Assembly (NCBI GenBank): GCA_013298125.1
Contig: JAAFJP010000004.1
Location: forward strand, 62,001-126,000
DNA: 64,000 nucleotides
Origin: Cytophagales bacterium
Lineage (GTDB): Bacteria > Bacteroidota > Bacteroidia > Cytophagales > Spirosomataceae
Direction: 5' to 3'
Shown here: piece by piece, positions 50,582-60,835 of the stretch
How positions within the stretch are numbered: position 1 is the stretch's first letter
Layout of the letters: each line of letters starts with the position of its first letter
The notes under the pieces: generated by a model
Told to the model about the DNA's origin: nothing
The model's database searches: none
What the model saw: only the letters and a program-made list of their open reading frames with translations
Position numbers and translations under genes: made by a program

Positions 50582-52138
50582 TTACAGATTTTCAATATCA
50601 TTCAAATAAATTTCCGCCTGTTTCAAAATCTCAGTTTTTTGTTCAGTTTGCATTTTATTCCACGTTACATACGCCATACCTATACGTGGATTTTTGGCAA
50701 GTTTATTAGCATGACGGTCATAAAAGTCCCAATAAAGGCTATTAAATGGGCAAGCCTTATGTCCGACTTTCTTAGATTTATCATAAAAACAGGTTCCACA
50801 ATAATGGCTCATTTTGTCAATATAATTTGCCGAAGAAACGTAGGGTTTTGAGCCAACGATTCCTCCATCTGCGTATTGACTCATGCCTCTGGTATTGGTG
50901 ATTTCGACCCACTGAATGGCATCAATATAAATGCCCAAATACCACTCATCTACTTGGTCGGGATGAATGCCTGAGAGCAAAGTAAAATTGCCAATCACCA
51001 TCAATCGTTGGATGTGATGAGCGTAGGCATAATCCAAACTTTGCCCTACGGAATGTTTCAAACAGTTCATTTTAGTCTCGCCCGTCCAGAACCATTCAGG
51101 GAGTTTTCTGTCGTGATTAAAATAATTAAGACTCTCATAATCAGGCATTTTTGCCCAATATATTCCTCGCATATATTCACGCCAGCCAATAATTTGTCGA
51201 ACGAATCCCTCAATCTGCGAGATACTAACTCGGTCTTGATTATCTTCCCAAAACTTCACGGCACGATTCACTACCTCCAAAGGTGAAAGCAATTTTATAT
51301 TCATCGAAAACGATAATCTTGAATGATAAATTGACCAATAAGAAGGGTGCATGGCATCTTCAAAATTACCAAAATTTTCGAGACAATTTTCTACAAAAAA
51401 CGCTAATAATTGTAAAGATTCCTGACGAGTCGTTGCCCAAATAAATGCTTTTGGATTTATCCGTCCGATGGTTTTAATTTCTTGGTTTTGTACTAAATCA
51501 TAAATCTCGGTTACGTCCTTATCAAAAGTCAGTGGTTCGATGGGGCGATGATTGTTGGGGAGTTTTTTACGGTTATCAGCATCATAATTCCATTGACCCG
51601 TCAGAGGTTCAACTCCATCCATTAAAATCCCGTGTTTTTTCCGCATCATCCGATAGAAGTTTTCCATCAAAAAGGTTTTTTTACCTTTAAAAAATTCGGA
51701 GAATTCAAGGGGCGAAATCATGAAATGTTCAGTAGAAAATACCTCACCCGAAGCGTCGGTCGCCCCAACCCCTCTCCCATTGAGAGGGGAGTAGTTTTTC
51801 AACATCTCACCCAACCGATACTCATCAGGCTGTTGATATTCAAATGCCTCAATATCAAGATCTTGGATAATCCTATCAAGGTTTTTAGTCAATGATTGGG
51901 TATTGTTTTCATCATCCAATTTCAGATAAACTACTTGATGTCCTTGCGTACGGAGGTGTTCGGCAAAGGCACGCATAGCCGTGAAGAACGCAATGATTTT
52001 CTGAATGTGATGATTGACATAATCAGTCTCCTGACGCATCTCCATGATTATATAGAAAACGTTGTCGTCAGTCGTTTCAAACCAAGAATGTTGATGATTG
52101 AGTTGGTCGCCGAGGATGAGGCGTAAAGTTCGTTTCAT
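50582..52138 (-). CDS. cryptochrome/photolyase, iron-sulfur (PhrB-like)
   Basis: 518-residue member of the Fe-S bacterial cryptochrome/photolyase group. N-terminal MKRTLRLILGDQLNHQHSWF and the FAD region (EGFVRQIIGWREYMRGIYWA, LSGIHPDQVDEWYLG) match. Four Cys ligands are likely: CLKHSVGQSLDYA, HYCGTCFYD and GHKACPFNSL. These proteins repair (6-4) photoproducts or act as sensors. Residues about 115-131 (SPLNGRGVGATDASGEVF) are encoded by a GC-rich half-palindrome that looks like an insertion in a loop. A terminator-like hairpin ends directly in front of the ATG. Confidence 0.9.
   Translation of the reverse strand: MKRTLRLILGDQLNHQHSWFETTDDNVFYIIMEMRQETDYVNHHIQKIIAFFTAMRAFAEHLRTQGHQVVYLKLDDENNTQSLTKNLDRIIQDLDIEAFEYQQPDEYRLGEMLKNYSPLNGRGVGATDASGEVFSTEHFMISPLEFSEFFKGKKTFLMENFYRMMRKKHGILMDGVEPLTGQWNYDADNRKKLPNNHRPIEPLTFDKDVTEIYDLVQNQEIKTIGRINPKAFIWATTRQESLQLLAFFVENCLENFGNFEDAMHPSYWSIYHSRLSFSMNIKLLSPLEVVNRAVKFWEDNQDRVSISQIEGFVRQIIGWREYMRGIYWAKMPDYESLNYFNHDRKLPEWFWTGETKMNCLKHSVGQSLDYAYAHHIQRLMVIGNFTLLSGIHPDQVDEWYLGIYIDAIQWVEITNTRGMSQYADGGIVGSKPYVSSANYIDKMSHYCGTCFYDKSKKVGHKACPFNSLYWDFYDRHANKLAKNPRIGMAYVTWNKMQTEQKTEILKQAEIYLNDIENL
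51743..51793. repeat. GC-rich repeat (family A-like) inside the photolyase gene
   Basis: On the plus strand it reads CCTCACCCGAAGCGTCGGTC, then GCCCCAACCCCTCTCCCATT and GAGAGGGG. It has the CCTCACCC...CCCCTCTCC...GAGAGGGG order of the intergenic family at 61-152, with about 13 extra bases. It adds about 17 codons without breaking the frame. Confidence 0.7.
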
Positions 52139-52140
52139 AA

Positions 52141-52171
52141 AAAAGTAGCACCATTTTGAGGTGCTACTTTG
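52141..52171 (-). terminator. terminator directly upstream of the photolyase ATG
   Basis: On the minus strand AAAGTAGCACC/GGTGCTACTTT is followed by TTTT and then ATG (52138). It terminates transcripts of the large surface-protein gene. It also lies within what would be the photolyase leader. Confidence 0.75.
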
Positions 52172-52307
52172 ATAACTTAGGAAATATAAATTTTGTTAAT
52201 CAATCACTCAGTATTTCATAACTGATACTTTTATTTTGTCTAACTATGTGATTTTAAATCGGACTGCCGAAGCAGCCAACAGCCAATAGCCAAATGCTGA
52301 CAGCTAT

Positions 52308-55166
52308 TTATCTCACTAACTCCACCCAACCTTTCAACTTCGAGCTACTCGGTTCTAAGGTCAAGAAATCCACGTCGCAGGTATAAAAATATGAACCCGC
52401 AGGTAGTTGATTACCCGATAAATCATTACCATTCCATTCAAATTTAGGTCCTGAATATTCAAATACTTTCTGTCCAGCCCGATTATAAATCGTAATATTT
52501 ACGTTCTGAACAAATCGTGGGCATTTCATGGCTTGAAAAACATCATTTTTTCCATCACCGTTTGGCGTAAAAATGTTTGGCAAAGAATACGTAGTACAAT
52601 TATCCTTACAAACCACATTACTACGCCCACTTTCAGTGCCAAAACGATTAGTTGATGTTACATAATAACAACCTAAATACGAGTCATTTTTGGTATGCGT
52701 AAAAGTGGTCAGAGGTGGTCGTGGAGAAGTTACTTCGCCAATTTTTGTAAAATCACCTCCTACTTTTGAAGCATAATAAATGGTATATTTTACAATGTCC
52801 TTATCACACTCAGCCCCAGCAGGAGATTTTTCAGGATTTGTCCAAGTTAATTTATTATTGAATGAGGTAGCATTACAATTTGATTCGTCTTTATTGTATT
52901 GACTACAATCTAAGGCATCAATCAATAGCGTTGGTGGGCAAGGCACGATGTCAGTTTTGGGAGTTGCACAAGTAATTTGCGAGAAATTATACAACAAAGC
53001 GGGTTGAACTTTGGGGTCTCCATACGTTCCAACTGTTTCTACTTTGTAGCAATACGATGAATCAGGAGACATTCTTGATTTAAAAATGCCATCGCCCGCA
53101 AAGGTATCATCTCCTCTATCCGTAAAACTAAATGTTGCCGTTACAGGCACATCCGCAATGCGATTAAACACTCCCGACCCTGGGCGAGTCTCCCGATAAA
53201 CTCGATGAGTCTGGTTTTGATTATTCCAAGGCACAGTAGCTTGCCAAGCCAAATTCACCGCACGAATGTCTGCCGTAGCTCCCAAACGTACACTGCTGGC
53301 ATTTTCGGTAGTGTCCAAAGCCGTCAATCCAGATGTTGTTGTGTAATAAAACACCAAACGATAACGATATACATTATCAAGGGTATTCAAGGTTTTATCC
53401 GTGAAAAGCGTGTCAGGTTTGCCCGCCGTTAAATCAGTATCAATATTAGGCGAAACCTGAGCAAAACCCGAAGCACCCGTTTGCCCAGTAGCTCTGAATA
53501 AGCGATATTGGTAAGGTGCTTTGTACTGAGTTCTATCTAAATTGAGTGGACGAACCCATTTTACAGTAATTTCACCTGTGGTAGTATTTGTTCTATCAAC
53601 CGAAACATTCGTAATCAAAGGACCTTGGAATGGTAAGTTAGCACAGGCTTGGTCAGAGGTTACGCTCATCGTGGAGTTCGTTCCGTTGGTAAATAATACC
53701 AAAGTTCGATAACTATAATCAGTATTACGTTTAAGGTTTCTGTCTGTAAAGGTTGTAGCACTCACGGGTACACGCCCTACTTCTACATACCCCTCAGAGG
53801 CGGGTAAGCCAACCGTACAAACAGCGGGTACATACGTCGAACAACCTTCTTTCCTATAAATAATAATAACCGCACCCGCATTTTGACAAGCATAGCTGTC
53901 CCACCTTAGAGTCATTGTTCTATTACCAGCATCCGTAGTAAGTTTCAAGTTTTTGATACGTGGAGCAATTACTTTTATTCGCCAGTTTTTACTATCTACC
54001 AAACTCGGAATAGTTCTGGAAGCGGGAATGTCTTGAACCTTAAATAAAACATCATAAGGCTCTTGACGCACGTGAGAGCAATTGGTTTTCCACAAAAATC
54101 TACCAGAAGCAGGAGATGAGGGATTAGCACCAGTTTGTACAAAAGTGGCATAATCAGGAGCAATGAATGTTGTTCCATCGGGTAGTTTATAGACTGCACC
54201 CGTTGAAAAAAGACTCATATTATCTGTTCTACTACCTCTTGGAGAAGGCGTATCAGTAGCAGTAATTGTTTGGTCGATAGTAAATCCCGCCTCCACACAA
54301 ATATCATCGGGTACTTTGATTTTAGGGGCGGCGTTATCGGCAGCCTTAACTTCAATTTGCATATCACGGACAGTAATCGAAATTTTGACTCCGTTCCGCC
54401 ATTCTTCCACAATGAAAGCACAGTTATACAATCCTTCCTCTTGGGGAACATCCCAAATCAAATCTCCCGTTCGTTCATTGATTTTAAATGTCCCAGAAAC
54501 GTTTGTCCCTACTTCGTTTGGTTGAACAAAACCCGTAATTGGCAATCCTCTTTGTTTACAATCATCTTGGTCACCTCTTCTACAAACAATTAGTTGATAA
54601 GCTAAACTATCCCCTTCTACATCGATAGCATTAGGATTGTGAATGAATTTTTGACCAACTATTGCCGTTAAATCAACCGCAGGGTTCAACAAAATAGGCG
54701 TTGAGTTTTGTCCTAAGCCTGAGTTTACTTTTAAAATAGTTTCGACATAAAAATCAATACTTTCGGTAGGTCCAGGCATATTTCTAACGTTGGCATTTCG
54801 TTTGGAAATAGCCACACTAATTTTATAATCAGAGGGTGCAGCAAATGTGTAAACAGCTTTGTAGATACCCTTTGCAACACCATTGCCTATGTCCTCACCT
54901 TGTCCATTACCATTACTTCTGGGAGCTCTAATAATAATTCCAAGCCCATCACCAAAACAGAAAGACACATCTTTTTGGTCGTTCCACGCCCTTATACCAC
55001 CAATTAAATCGCAGTAGATGGTACAAGTAAATTCGTAAGTGAGGGAAGTCGTAGAAATCCGTTTTACCGAAATTTCCCCGCCTCGCAAGTGCGTAGCGAA
55101 TGAATTAGTAGTGAGCAGGCTCAGGGAAATACCCAAGACTAACGTATAAAGTAACTTTAATTTCAT
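52308..55166 (-). CDS. large surface protein with T9SS type B (gliding-type) C-terminal domain
   Basis: 952-residue exported protein (signal MKLKLLYTLVLGISLSLLTT, ending SFA near THLRGG). The opening HLRGGEISVKRIS recurs in Bacteroidota surface proteins. Several Fn3-like and Ig-like modules occupy residues 300-800. The last 90 residues (YSLPNIFTPNGDGKNDVFQ through SYFYTCDV to KLKGWVELVR) match the T9SS type B (CHU_C, gliding motility-associated) sorting domain. It is therefore likely secreted by T9SS and retained at the surface. Function (adhesion or motility) is inferred. Confidence 0.9.
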   Translation of the reverse strand: MKLKLLYTLVLGISLSLLTTNSFATHLRGGEISVKRISTTSLTYEFTCTIYCDLIGGIRAWNDQKDVSFCFGDGLGIIIRAPRSNGNGQGEDIGNGVAKGIYKAVYTFAAPSDYKISVAISKRNANVRNMPGPTESIDFYVETILKVNSGLGQNSTPILLNPAVDLTAIVGQKFIHNPNAIDVEGDSLAYQLIVCRRGDQDDCKQRGLPITGFVQPNEVGTNVSGTFKINERTGDLIWDVPQEEGLYNCAFIVEEWRNGVKISITVRDMQIEVKAADNAAPKIKVPDDICVEAGFTIDQTITATDTPSPRGSRTDNMSLFSTGAVYKLPDGTTFIAPDYATFVQTGANPSSPASGRFLWKTNCSHVRQEPYDVLFKVQDIPASRTIPSLVDSKNWRIKVIAPRIKNLKLTTDAGNRTMTLRWDSYACQNAGAVIIIYRKEGCSTYVPAVCTVGLPASEGYVEVGRVPVSATTFTDRNLKRNTDYSYRTLVLFTNGTNSTMSVTSDQACANLPFQGPLITNVSVDRTNTTTGEITVKWVRPLNLDRTQYKAPYQYRLFRATGQTGASGFAQVSPNIDTDLTAGKPDTLFTDKTLNTLDNVYRYRLVFYYTTTSGLTALDTTENASSVRLGATADIRAVNLAWQATVPWNNQNQTHRVYRETRPGSGVFNRIADVPVTATFSFTDRGDDTFAGDGIFKSRMSPDSSYCYKVETVGTYGDPKVQPALLYNFSQITCATPKTDIVPCPPTLLIDALDCSQYNKDESNCNATSFNNKLTWTNPEKSPAGAECDKDIVKYTIYYASKVGGDFTKIGEVTSPRPPLTTFTHTKNDSYLGCYYVTSTNRFGTESGRSNVVCKDNCTTYSLPNIFTPNGDGKNDVFQAMKCPRFVQNVNITIYNRAGQKVFEYSGPKFEWNGNDLSGNQLPAGSYFYTCDVDFLTLEPSSSKLKGWVELVR

Positions 55167-55378
55167 TTGATGTTGAATAAAAAAGGTCTGGCTTTTGACT
55201 ACAAGTTATAACAATATTTTTTTTTACTAACTATTAAAACAATATTTTAAAACATAAGGTTGAAAAAACATATTTGAAAGTACGATTTAGAGTTAGTTAC
55301 GAATTTGAAACCAATATCTATTTTATTGTAAAAAAACGTAAAAAGATAGTAAATAATTGCTAAAAAGTTAGAGATTAT

Positions 55379-55409
55379 TTGAAAGACAAACGTTTGGGTA
55401 GTAGTTTTG
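55379..55409 (+). promoter_or_regulatory. candidate promoter of the sdh operon
   Basis: TTG at 55379-55381 and TAGTTTTG at 55402-55409 are separated by 20 bp, fitting the Bacteroidota TTG-N(17-23)-TAnnTTTG pattern. The sdhC ATG lies 30 bp downstream. Confidence 0.5.
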
Positions 55410-55439
55410 GGGTAGATAAAAACTAAAACAAATTTTAAA

Positions 55440-56111
55440 ATGTCTTGGGTAACAAAAACATTATCAAGTTCGCTGGGTAAAAAGCTGATTATGGCTGTCA
55501 CGGGACTATCATTAATTGCTTTCCTTTTAGTACATTGTGGTATTAATGCCTGTATTTTTTTGAATGATGGCGGACACACTTTCAACGAAGCTGCCGAGTT
55601 TATGGCAAACAATCTATTTATTAGAGTAACAGAAGTTGGATTAATGGCAGGTTTTATTATTCACATCGTGGATGGTTTGATGCTTTGGAAATCAAATACT
55701 GACAAACGCCCTGTAAAATATGCAGTCGTGAAAGGTGAAGCTAATTCAACCTGGTATTCTCGCTCAATGGGTCTTTTGGGTTCATTATTGCTCATTTTTT
55801 TAGTCATCCACTTACGTCATTTCTGGGTTGTGAGTCGTTTTACGGATGTCATCACGAGTGGAGAAAAAACGCTTTTTCAGGAAATGACAGAGGTTTTCGC
55901 TAATCCTATTCCAGTAGTAATTTATGTATTAGGCTGTATTTCATTGGCTTATCACTTGTTGCATGGTTTTCAGAGTGCTTTCCAAACAATGGGTTGGAAT
56001 CACCCAAAATATACACCATTCATCAAATCAGTAGGAGCAGGTTTTTCAATTCTTATTCCTTTGATTTTTGCAGCAATGCCAATTGCGATGTATCTTGGAT
56101 GGATAGCGTAA
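55440..56111 (+). CDS. sdhC: succinate dehydrogenase cytochrome b subunit
   Basis: 223-residue single-subunit membrane anchor of the Bacteroidota/epsilon type, with five predicted helices. Conserved His residues for haem b are in LLVHCGINACIF, GFIIHIVDGLML, LVIHLRHFWVV and LAYHLLHGFQSA. It anchors SdhAB and passes electrons to menaquinone. It is the first gene of a four-gene cluster, but sdhA is separated from it by an unrelated gene (56139-57158). Confidence 0.93.
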   Translation: MSWVTKTLSSSLGKKLIMAVTGLSLIAFLLVHCGINACIFLNDGGHTFNEAAEFMANNLFIRVTEVGLMAGFIIHIVDGLMLWKSNTDKRPVKYAVVKGEANSTWYSRSMGLLGSLLLIFLVIHLRHFWVVSRFTDVITSGEKTLFQEMTEVFANPIPVVIYVLGCISLAYHLLHGFQSAFQTMGWNHPKYTPFIKSVGAGFSILIPLIFAAMPIAMYLGWIA

Positions 56112-56138
56112 TAACAACACATCAAATTATCAAAAAAA

Positions 56139-57158
56139 ATGAGTCTAATTAGTTATACAAAAAAGATAATAAAGCCTTTATTACCCAAAAAGTATCCAAA
56201 GGAATTTGATTATCCAACCCTACCTTGGATTGATAAGGATGAGGCAAATATTGATTCTTTTTTGCAGAGTTTTAAGCAAAAAGATAGCCTTCCCTACGAC
56301 TTGGGTGAAAAGCTGAAATTTTGGCAAAAAAATGGGTATGTAATTTTTGAAAATGCTATTCCACATGATTTGATTGATGTTTATTTATCCGACGTTGAAG
56401 AGCTTATCAATAACCATAAAAGGTATGAGGTTTTGGTAAGATTAGATAAACCAGAATTTAGCGATAATCCAATTCGTCAAGTAAAAGATGTTTCTGTGGA
56501 TATTCTGCGTGGAAAATCAGTCAAAATAATGGATTTCCATAACCCTTCGGTGGCAGGCAAAAAGTTAATGTTGCATCCAACCATTGTAGGCTTCTTAGCG
56601 GCAGTTTTTGACGAAAAACCAATCGCCATGCAAAGTTTAACATTTTTGTATGGTAGTCAGCAAGATACTCACCAAGATTTTGCCTATGTGGTTTCGCAAG
56701 TACCAAGTCATTTGGCAGCATCTTGGATTGCCTTAGAAGATGTCCACGAAAACTCAGGACCTCTATATTACTACGAAGGCTCGCACAAGGTAAGAAAATT
56801 TGATTTTGGAAATGGTATTTTCTTCAATAAAGAATCATCCAAAAATCCAGTTGATTTTGGAAATTATTTGGATAGAGCCTGCGAAAACTTAGGTTTGAAG
56901 AAAAAAACGCTTTTGATAAATAAAGGAGACGTATTAATCTGGCACGCATCCTTAGTTCATGGAGGAGAAGACATCAAAAACCCTGAACTAACCCGCAAGT
57001 CGTATGTATCTCATTATTCATCTGGACAAGCCTATAAATTTCATCGTACAAGATTAGGAGAAGAACCTGTACGCCAAGAAATGAATGGAGGAGAAGTATT
57101 TGCTGATCCGCTTTTCTTACAAAATGAAAATACTTTTAAGGCTGGTGAAAAATTTTAA
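56139..57158 (+). CDS. phytanoyl-CoA dioxygenase-like Fe(II)/2OG oxygenase inside the sdh cluster
   Basis: 339-residue oxygenase. The iron triad is His178-x-Asp180 (DTHQDFAYV) and His274 (LVHGGEDIK), with Arg286 (LTRKSY) as the 2-oxoglutarate ligand. Phytanoyl-CoA dioxygenase family enzymes hydroxylate various small molecules. It begins 27 bp after sdhC and ends 141 bp before sdhA. The insertion of an oxygenase that yields succinate between SDH subunits is unusual. The substrate is unknown. Confidence 0.87.
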   Translation: MSLISYTKKIIKPLLPKKYPKEFDYPTLPWIDKDEANIDSFLQSFKQKDSLPYDLGEKLKFWQKNGYVIFENAIPHDLIDVYLSDVEELINNHKRYEVLVRLDKPEFSDNPIRQVKDVSVDILRGKSVKIMDFHNPSVAGKKLMLHPTIVGFLAAVFDEKPIAMQSLTFLYGSQQDTHQDFAYVVSQVPSHLAASWIALEDVHENSGPLYYYEGSHKVRKFDFGNGIFFNKESSKNPVDFGNYLDRACENLGLKKKTLLINKGDVLIWHASLVHGGEDIKNPELTRKSYVSHYSSGQAYKFHRTRLGEEPVRQEMNGGEVFADPLFLQNENTFKAGEKF

Positions 57159-57299
57159 ATAAGTTTTAAGTCTCTGAGTGATAAGTTGTTATCTTTCTAA
57201 ATCCAAGGTGATTGAAACCTTATTTTGTTCAATCTATTAGTGATTAACAACTTAAAACTTAACAATTTAACAACTTAGTAAATCATAAATAACAAGTTT

Positions 57300-59282
57300 A
57301 TGTCAACTATATTAGATGCTAAAATACCATCAGGTGCAATTGGTGAAAAATGGACAAAGTTCAAGTCGTCAGTTCCCTTGGTAAACCCCGCAAATAAGCG
57401 GAATATCGAAGTTATCGTAGTCGGTACTGGCTTGGCTGGTGCTTCGGCGGCGGCTTCTTTGGCTGAATTGGGCTACAAAGTCAAAGCATTTTGTTTCCAA
57501 GATTCACCTCGTAGAGCTCACTCTATTGCGGCTCAGGGTGGTATCAATGCTGCCAAAAACTACCAAAACGACGGTGATTCAACGTACCGCCTTTTCTACG
57601 ATACCATCAAAGGTGGAGATTATCGTGCAAGAGAAGCAAATGTTCACCGTTTGGCAGAAGTCTCAGGTTCAATCATCGACCAATGCGTAGCACAAGGTGT
57701 ACCTTTTGCTCGTGAGTACGGTGGATTGTTGTCTAACCGTTCTTTTGGTGGAACACAAGTACAACGTACATTTTATGCCGCAGGACAAACTGGACAGCAA
57801 TTATTGTTGGGTGCATACTCAGCGTTACAACGTCAAGTGGGTCTCGGAAATGTAACGATGATGACTCGCCACGAAATGATGGATGTAGTAATGATTGACG
57901 GCAAAGCTCGTGGAATCATCGCTCGTGATTTGATTTCGGGTAAATTAGAAAGACACTTCGGACACGCTGTGTTGTTGTGCACAGGTGGTTACGGAAACGT
58001 TTTCTACCTTTCTACCAACGCCATGGGGTCTAACGTAACGGCAGCTTGGAAGGCTCACCGCAAGGGTGCATTCTTCGCTAATCCATGTTACACTCAGATT
58101 CACCCAACGTGTATTCCTGTATCAGGCGACCACCAATCGAAATTGACTTTGATGTCTGAATCGTTGCGTAACGATGGTCGTATTTGGGTCCCTAAAAAAC
58201 AAAACGATAACCGTCCAGCCGTTCAGATTCCAGAAGATGAGCGTGACTATTATTTGGAACGTCGTTATCCTGCCTTCGGAAACTTAGTACCTCGTGACAT
58301 TGCATCTCGTGCCGCCAAAGAACGTTGCGATGCAGGCTATGGCGTGGGAACTTCAAAAATGGCAGTTTACCTTGACTATGCGGAAGCAATTTTACGTTAT
58401 GGAAAAGGTGAAGCTAACAAAAAAGGTATTCAAAACGCCTCAGACGAAGAATTGCAAGCGATGGGTAAGGCTGTCGTGAAAGAAAAATACGGTAACTTGT
58501 TTGATATGTACAAACAAATCACTGGCGAAGACCCTTACTCAGTACCAATGCGTATTTATCCAGCGGTTCACTACACAATGGGTGGACTTTGGGTTGATTA
58601 TAACTTAATGACCACAGTTCCAGGGCTTTATGCTTTGGGAGAAGCTAATTTCTCAGATCACGGTGCTAACCGTTTGGGAGCGTCGGCATTGATGCAAGGT
58701 TTGGCAGATGGTTATTTCGTATTGCCATATACGATTGGAGCATATTTGGCAGGAGATATTCGTACAAAAGCGATTCCAACGGATGCTCCAGAATTTGTGG
58801 AGGCTGAAAAAGCGGTTCAAGCTCGTATCGACCAATTAATGAATATCAAAGGCACGAAATCGGTTGATTATTTCCATAAAAAATTAGGAAAAATCATGTG
58901 GAATGAGTGCGGAATGTCACGTAGTGAAGCTGGTTTGAAAGGTGCAATTACGGAGATTCAAGGTTTGATTAAAGAATTTTGGTCGGACGTAAGAATCCCA
59001 GGAGATGCGGATGAATTTAATCCTGAATTAGAAAAAGCAGGTCGTGTGGCTGACTTCTTGGAACTTGGTGAATTGATGTGTATTGATGCTTTGAATCGTA
59101 ACGAATCTTGCGGAGGACACTTCCGTGAAGAATTCCAAACCGAAGACGGCGAAGCCCTACGTGATGATGAAAATTATGCCTACGTAGCCGCTTGGGAATT
59201 CAAAGAACAGTCAAAATTCGAGTTACACAAAGAGGAATTGGTGTACGAAAATATTAAAATCGCTCAAAGATCTTACAAATAA
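57300..59282 (+). CDS. sdhA: succinate dehydrogenase/fumarate reductase flavoprotein
   Basis: 660-residue flavoprotein. Rossmann [20 protein letters not shown] (39-58), the FAD-attached His74 in [15 protein letters not shown], and the active-site motifs ([27 protein letters not shown]) are present. This form is the B-type menaquinone SDH of Bacteroidota. Its stop overlaps the sdhB start by one base (TAATG), so the two are translationally coupled. Confidence 0.96.
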   Translation: MSTILDAKIPSGAIGEKWTKFKSSVPLVNPANKRNIEVIVVGTGLAGASAAASLAELGYKVKAFCFQDSPRRAHSIAAQGGINAAKNYQNDGDSTYRLFYDTIKGGDYRAREANVHRLAEVSGSIIDQCVAQGVPFAREYGGLLSNRSFGGTQVQRTFYAAGQTGQQLLLGAYSALQRQVGLGNVTMMTRHEMMDVVMIDGKARGIIARDLISGKLERHFGHAVLLCTGGYGNVFYLSTNAMGSNVTAAWKAHRKGAFFANPCYTQIHPTCIPVSGDHQSKLTLMSESLRNDGRIWVPKKQNDNRPAVQIPEDERDYYLERRYPAFGNLVPRDIASRAAKERCDAGYGVGTSKMAVYLDYAEAILRYGKGEANKKGIQNASDEELQAMGKAVVKEKYGNLFDMYKQITGEDPYSVPMRIYPAVHYTMGGLWVDYNLMTTVPGLYALGEANFSDHGANRLGASALMQGLADGYFVLPYTIGAYLAGDIRTKAIPTDAPEFVEAEKAVQARIDQLMNIKGTKSVDYFHKKLGKIMWNECGMSRSEAGLKGAITEIQGLIKEFWSDVRIPGDADEFNPELEKAGRVADFLELGELMCIDALNRNESCGGHFREEFQTEDGEALRDDENYAYVAAWEFKEQSKFELHKEELVYENIKIAQRSYK

Positions 59283-60040
59283 TGGAAGGAAATATGAACT
59301 TGTCTCTTAAAGTTTGGAGACAGAAAAATGCAAACTCGGAAGGTAAATTCCAACAATACGACGTTCAGGGCATTTCAGAAGATATGTCTTTCTTAGAAAT
59401 GTTTGATGTTTTGAACGAACGTCTCATCAATGAAGGCGAATCACCCGTAGCTTTCGACCACGACTGTCGTGAGGGTATTTGCGGGATGTGTTCGATGTAC
59501 ATCAACGGCGAACCTCACGGACCTAATAAGGGCGTTACGACGTGCCAGTTGCACATGAGGTCATTCAAAAGTGGTGACACTATCACCGTAGAGCCATGGA
59601 GAGCAAAAGCCTTCCCAATCGTGAAGGACTTAGCCGTAAACCGTTCAGCTTTTGACCGTATCATTGCGGCAGGTGGATATGTGTCAGTAAACACAGGCAA
59701 TGCACAAGATGCCAACTCATTACCGATTCCGAAAGATAATGCGGACGATGCCTTTATGGCAGCGGCTTGTATCGGTTGTGGAGCGTGTGTGGCGGCTTGT
59801 AAGAATGCTTCGGCAATGTTGTTTACGTCTGCCAAAATTTCACAATTGGCATTGCTTCCACAAGGACAAGCTGAGCGTACGATGCGTGCAGAGAAAATGG
59901 TTGCACAAATGGACGTTGAAGGTTTCGGGGCGTGTACCAACACAGGTGCGTGTGAGGCTGAATGTCCAAAAGGTATTTCATTAGAAAATATTGCAAGAAT
60001 GAACCGTGAGTATTATGGAGCGGTACTTTCTTCAAAATAA
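59282..60040 (+). CDS. sdhB: succinate dehydrogenase iron-sulfur subunit
   Basis: 252-residue iron-sulfur subunit. The [2Fe-2S] ligands are in [18 protein letters not shown], with a further Cys in TTCQLH. The [4Fe-4S] and [3Fe-4S] clusters are in [11 protein letters not shown] and [14 protein letters not shown]. The upstream ATG at 59282 overlaps the sdhA stop; an ATG at 59294 (MNLSLKVW) is an alternative start. It passes electrons from SdhA to the cytochrome subunit. Confidence 0.95.
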   Translation: MEGNMNLSLKVWRQKNANSEGKFQQYDVQGISEDMSFLEMFDVLNERLINEGESPVAFDHDCREGICGMCSMYINGEPHGPNKGVTTCQLHMRSFKSGDTITVEPWRAKAFPIVKDLAVNRSAFDRIIAAGGYVSVNTGNAQDANSLPIPKDNADDAFMAAACIGCGACVAACKNASAMLFTSAKISQLALLPQGQAERTMRAEKMVAQMDVEGFGACTNTGACEAECPKGISLENIARMNREYYGAVLSSK

Positions 60041-60060
60041 AATTTATTTAGTATAGTAGG

Positions 60061-60094
60061 AAAGCCGTTTCAGGAAACTGAGACGGCTTTTTTT
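60061..60094 (+). terminator. terminator of the sdh operon
   Basis: AAAGCCGTTTCAG/CTGAGACGGCTTT with a GAAA loop and a T-run, 21 bp after sdhB. The stem is the same sequence as in the terminator at 5313-5348. Confidence 0.88.
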
Positions 60095-60162
60095 GATTGG
60101 TAAATTTTGATAAAACATTTTTTTTCTTCAACTTATGTATCATTTCACTTTATCCAGATAGT

Positions 60163-60750
60163 ATGCTTTTCCGAAGAAACCTCTTTTTAATAATTATCTC
60201 ATGTTGGCTCTTTTCATCTTGCAAAAAAGATATGCGACTTTTTGAAAAAGACCCTAAAACTTTTTTGACAGAATATGGAAAACAAAATCCTGAAAATGAA
60301 GTGGTTATCAAGACAGTAGGCGGAGATATTACGATAAAATTATATGACAAAACGCCTCTTCATCGTGCCAATTTTATCAGATTAGTCAAGTCAGATTATT
60401 ACGTTCATCGTAATTTTTATAGAATCGTGTATCAAACTGCCATTCAAGGCGGAGGCGAATATTTAGATCAATTAGACTATCTCGTACCTCCCGAATATAT
60501 ACCCGAATATACTCACAAACGTGGAGCAATTGCGATGGCACGCTACGATGAAGGAAACCCCGAAAAAGCATCTTCACCCACGGAGTTTTTTATCGTAACA
60601 AATGCCAAAGAAGCTAAAAAGTTGAACGGATTATACGTTGTTTTTGGAGAAGTTACAAAGGGAATGGACGTAATAGATAAAATCCAGAACGCCCCAGAGT
60701 ATTACGAAAAACCCGCAATTCCTGTTTATTTTAGGATTGAAATGCCTTAA
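60163..60750 (+). CDS. lipoprotein cyclophilin-type peptidyl-prolyl isomerase
   Basis: The start at ATG 60163 gives 195 residues with a lipobox FSSC (Cys20; MLFRRNLFLIIISCWLFSSC). An upstream TTG would add a non-signal leader. The cyclophilin core reads GGDITIKLYDKTPLHRANFI, YRIVYQTAIQGGG, KRGAIAMARYDEG and ASSPTEFFIVTNAKE. The Arg of the usual FHR is present as FYRIV. It is probably an outer-membrane or periplasmic foldase. Confidence 0.9.
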   Translation: MLFRRNLFLIIISCWLFSSCKKDMRLFEKDPKTFLTEYGKQNPENEVVIKTVGGDITIKLYDKTPLHRANFIRLVKSDYYVHRNFYRIVYQTAIQGGGEYLDQLDYLVPPEYIPEYTHKRGAIAMARYDEGNPEKASSPTEFFIVTNAKEAKKLNGLYVVFGEVTKGMDVIDKIQNAPEYYEKPAIPVYFRIEMP

Positions 60751-60777
60751 AGAAGTTGATAAGTTTTAAGTTATTAA

Positions 60778-60801
60778 GTACACTGTTTAATAAGTTTTTG
60801 T
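60778..60801 (+). repeat. solo copy of the MITE-like terminus
   Basis: GTACACTGTTTAATAAGTTTTTGT matches the terminal inverted repeat of the element at 35013-35156 (one C/T difference). Only one end is present, inside an AACTTAACAACTT-type iterated spacer. Confidence 0.6.
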
Positions 60802-60835
60802 ATTCAGAAACTTAACAACTTAGAAAATTGATAAC

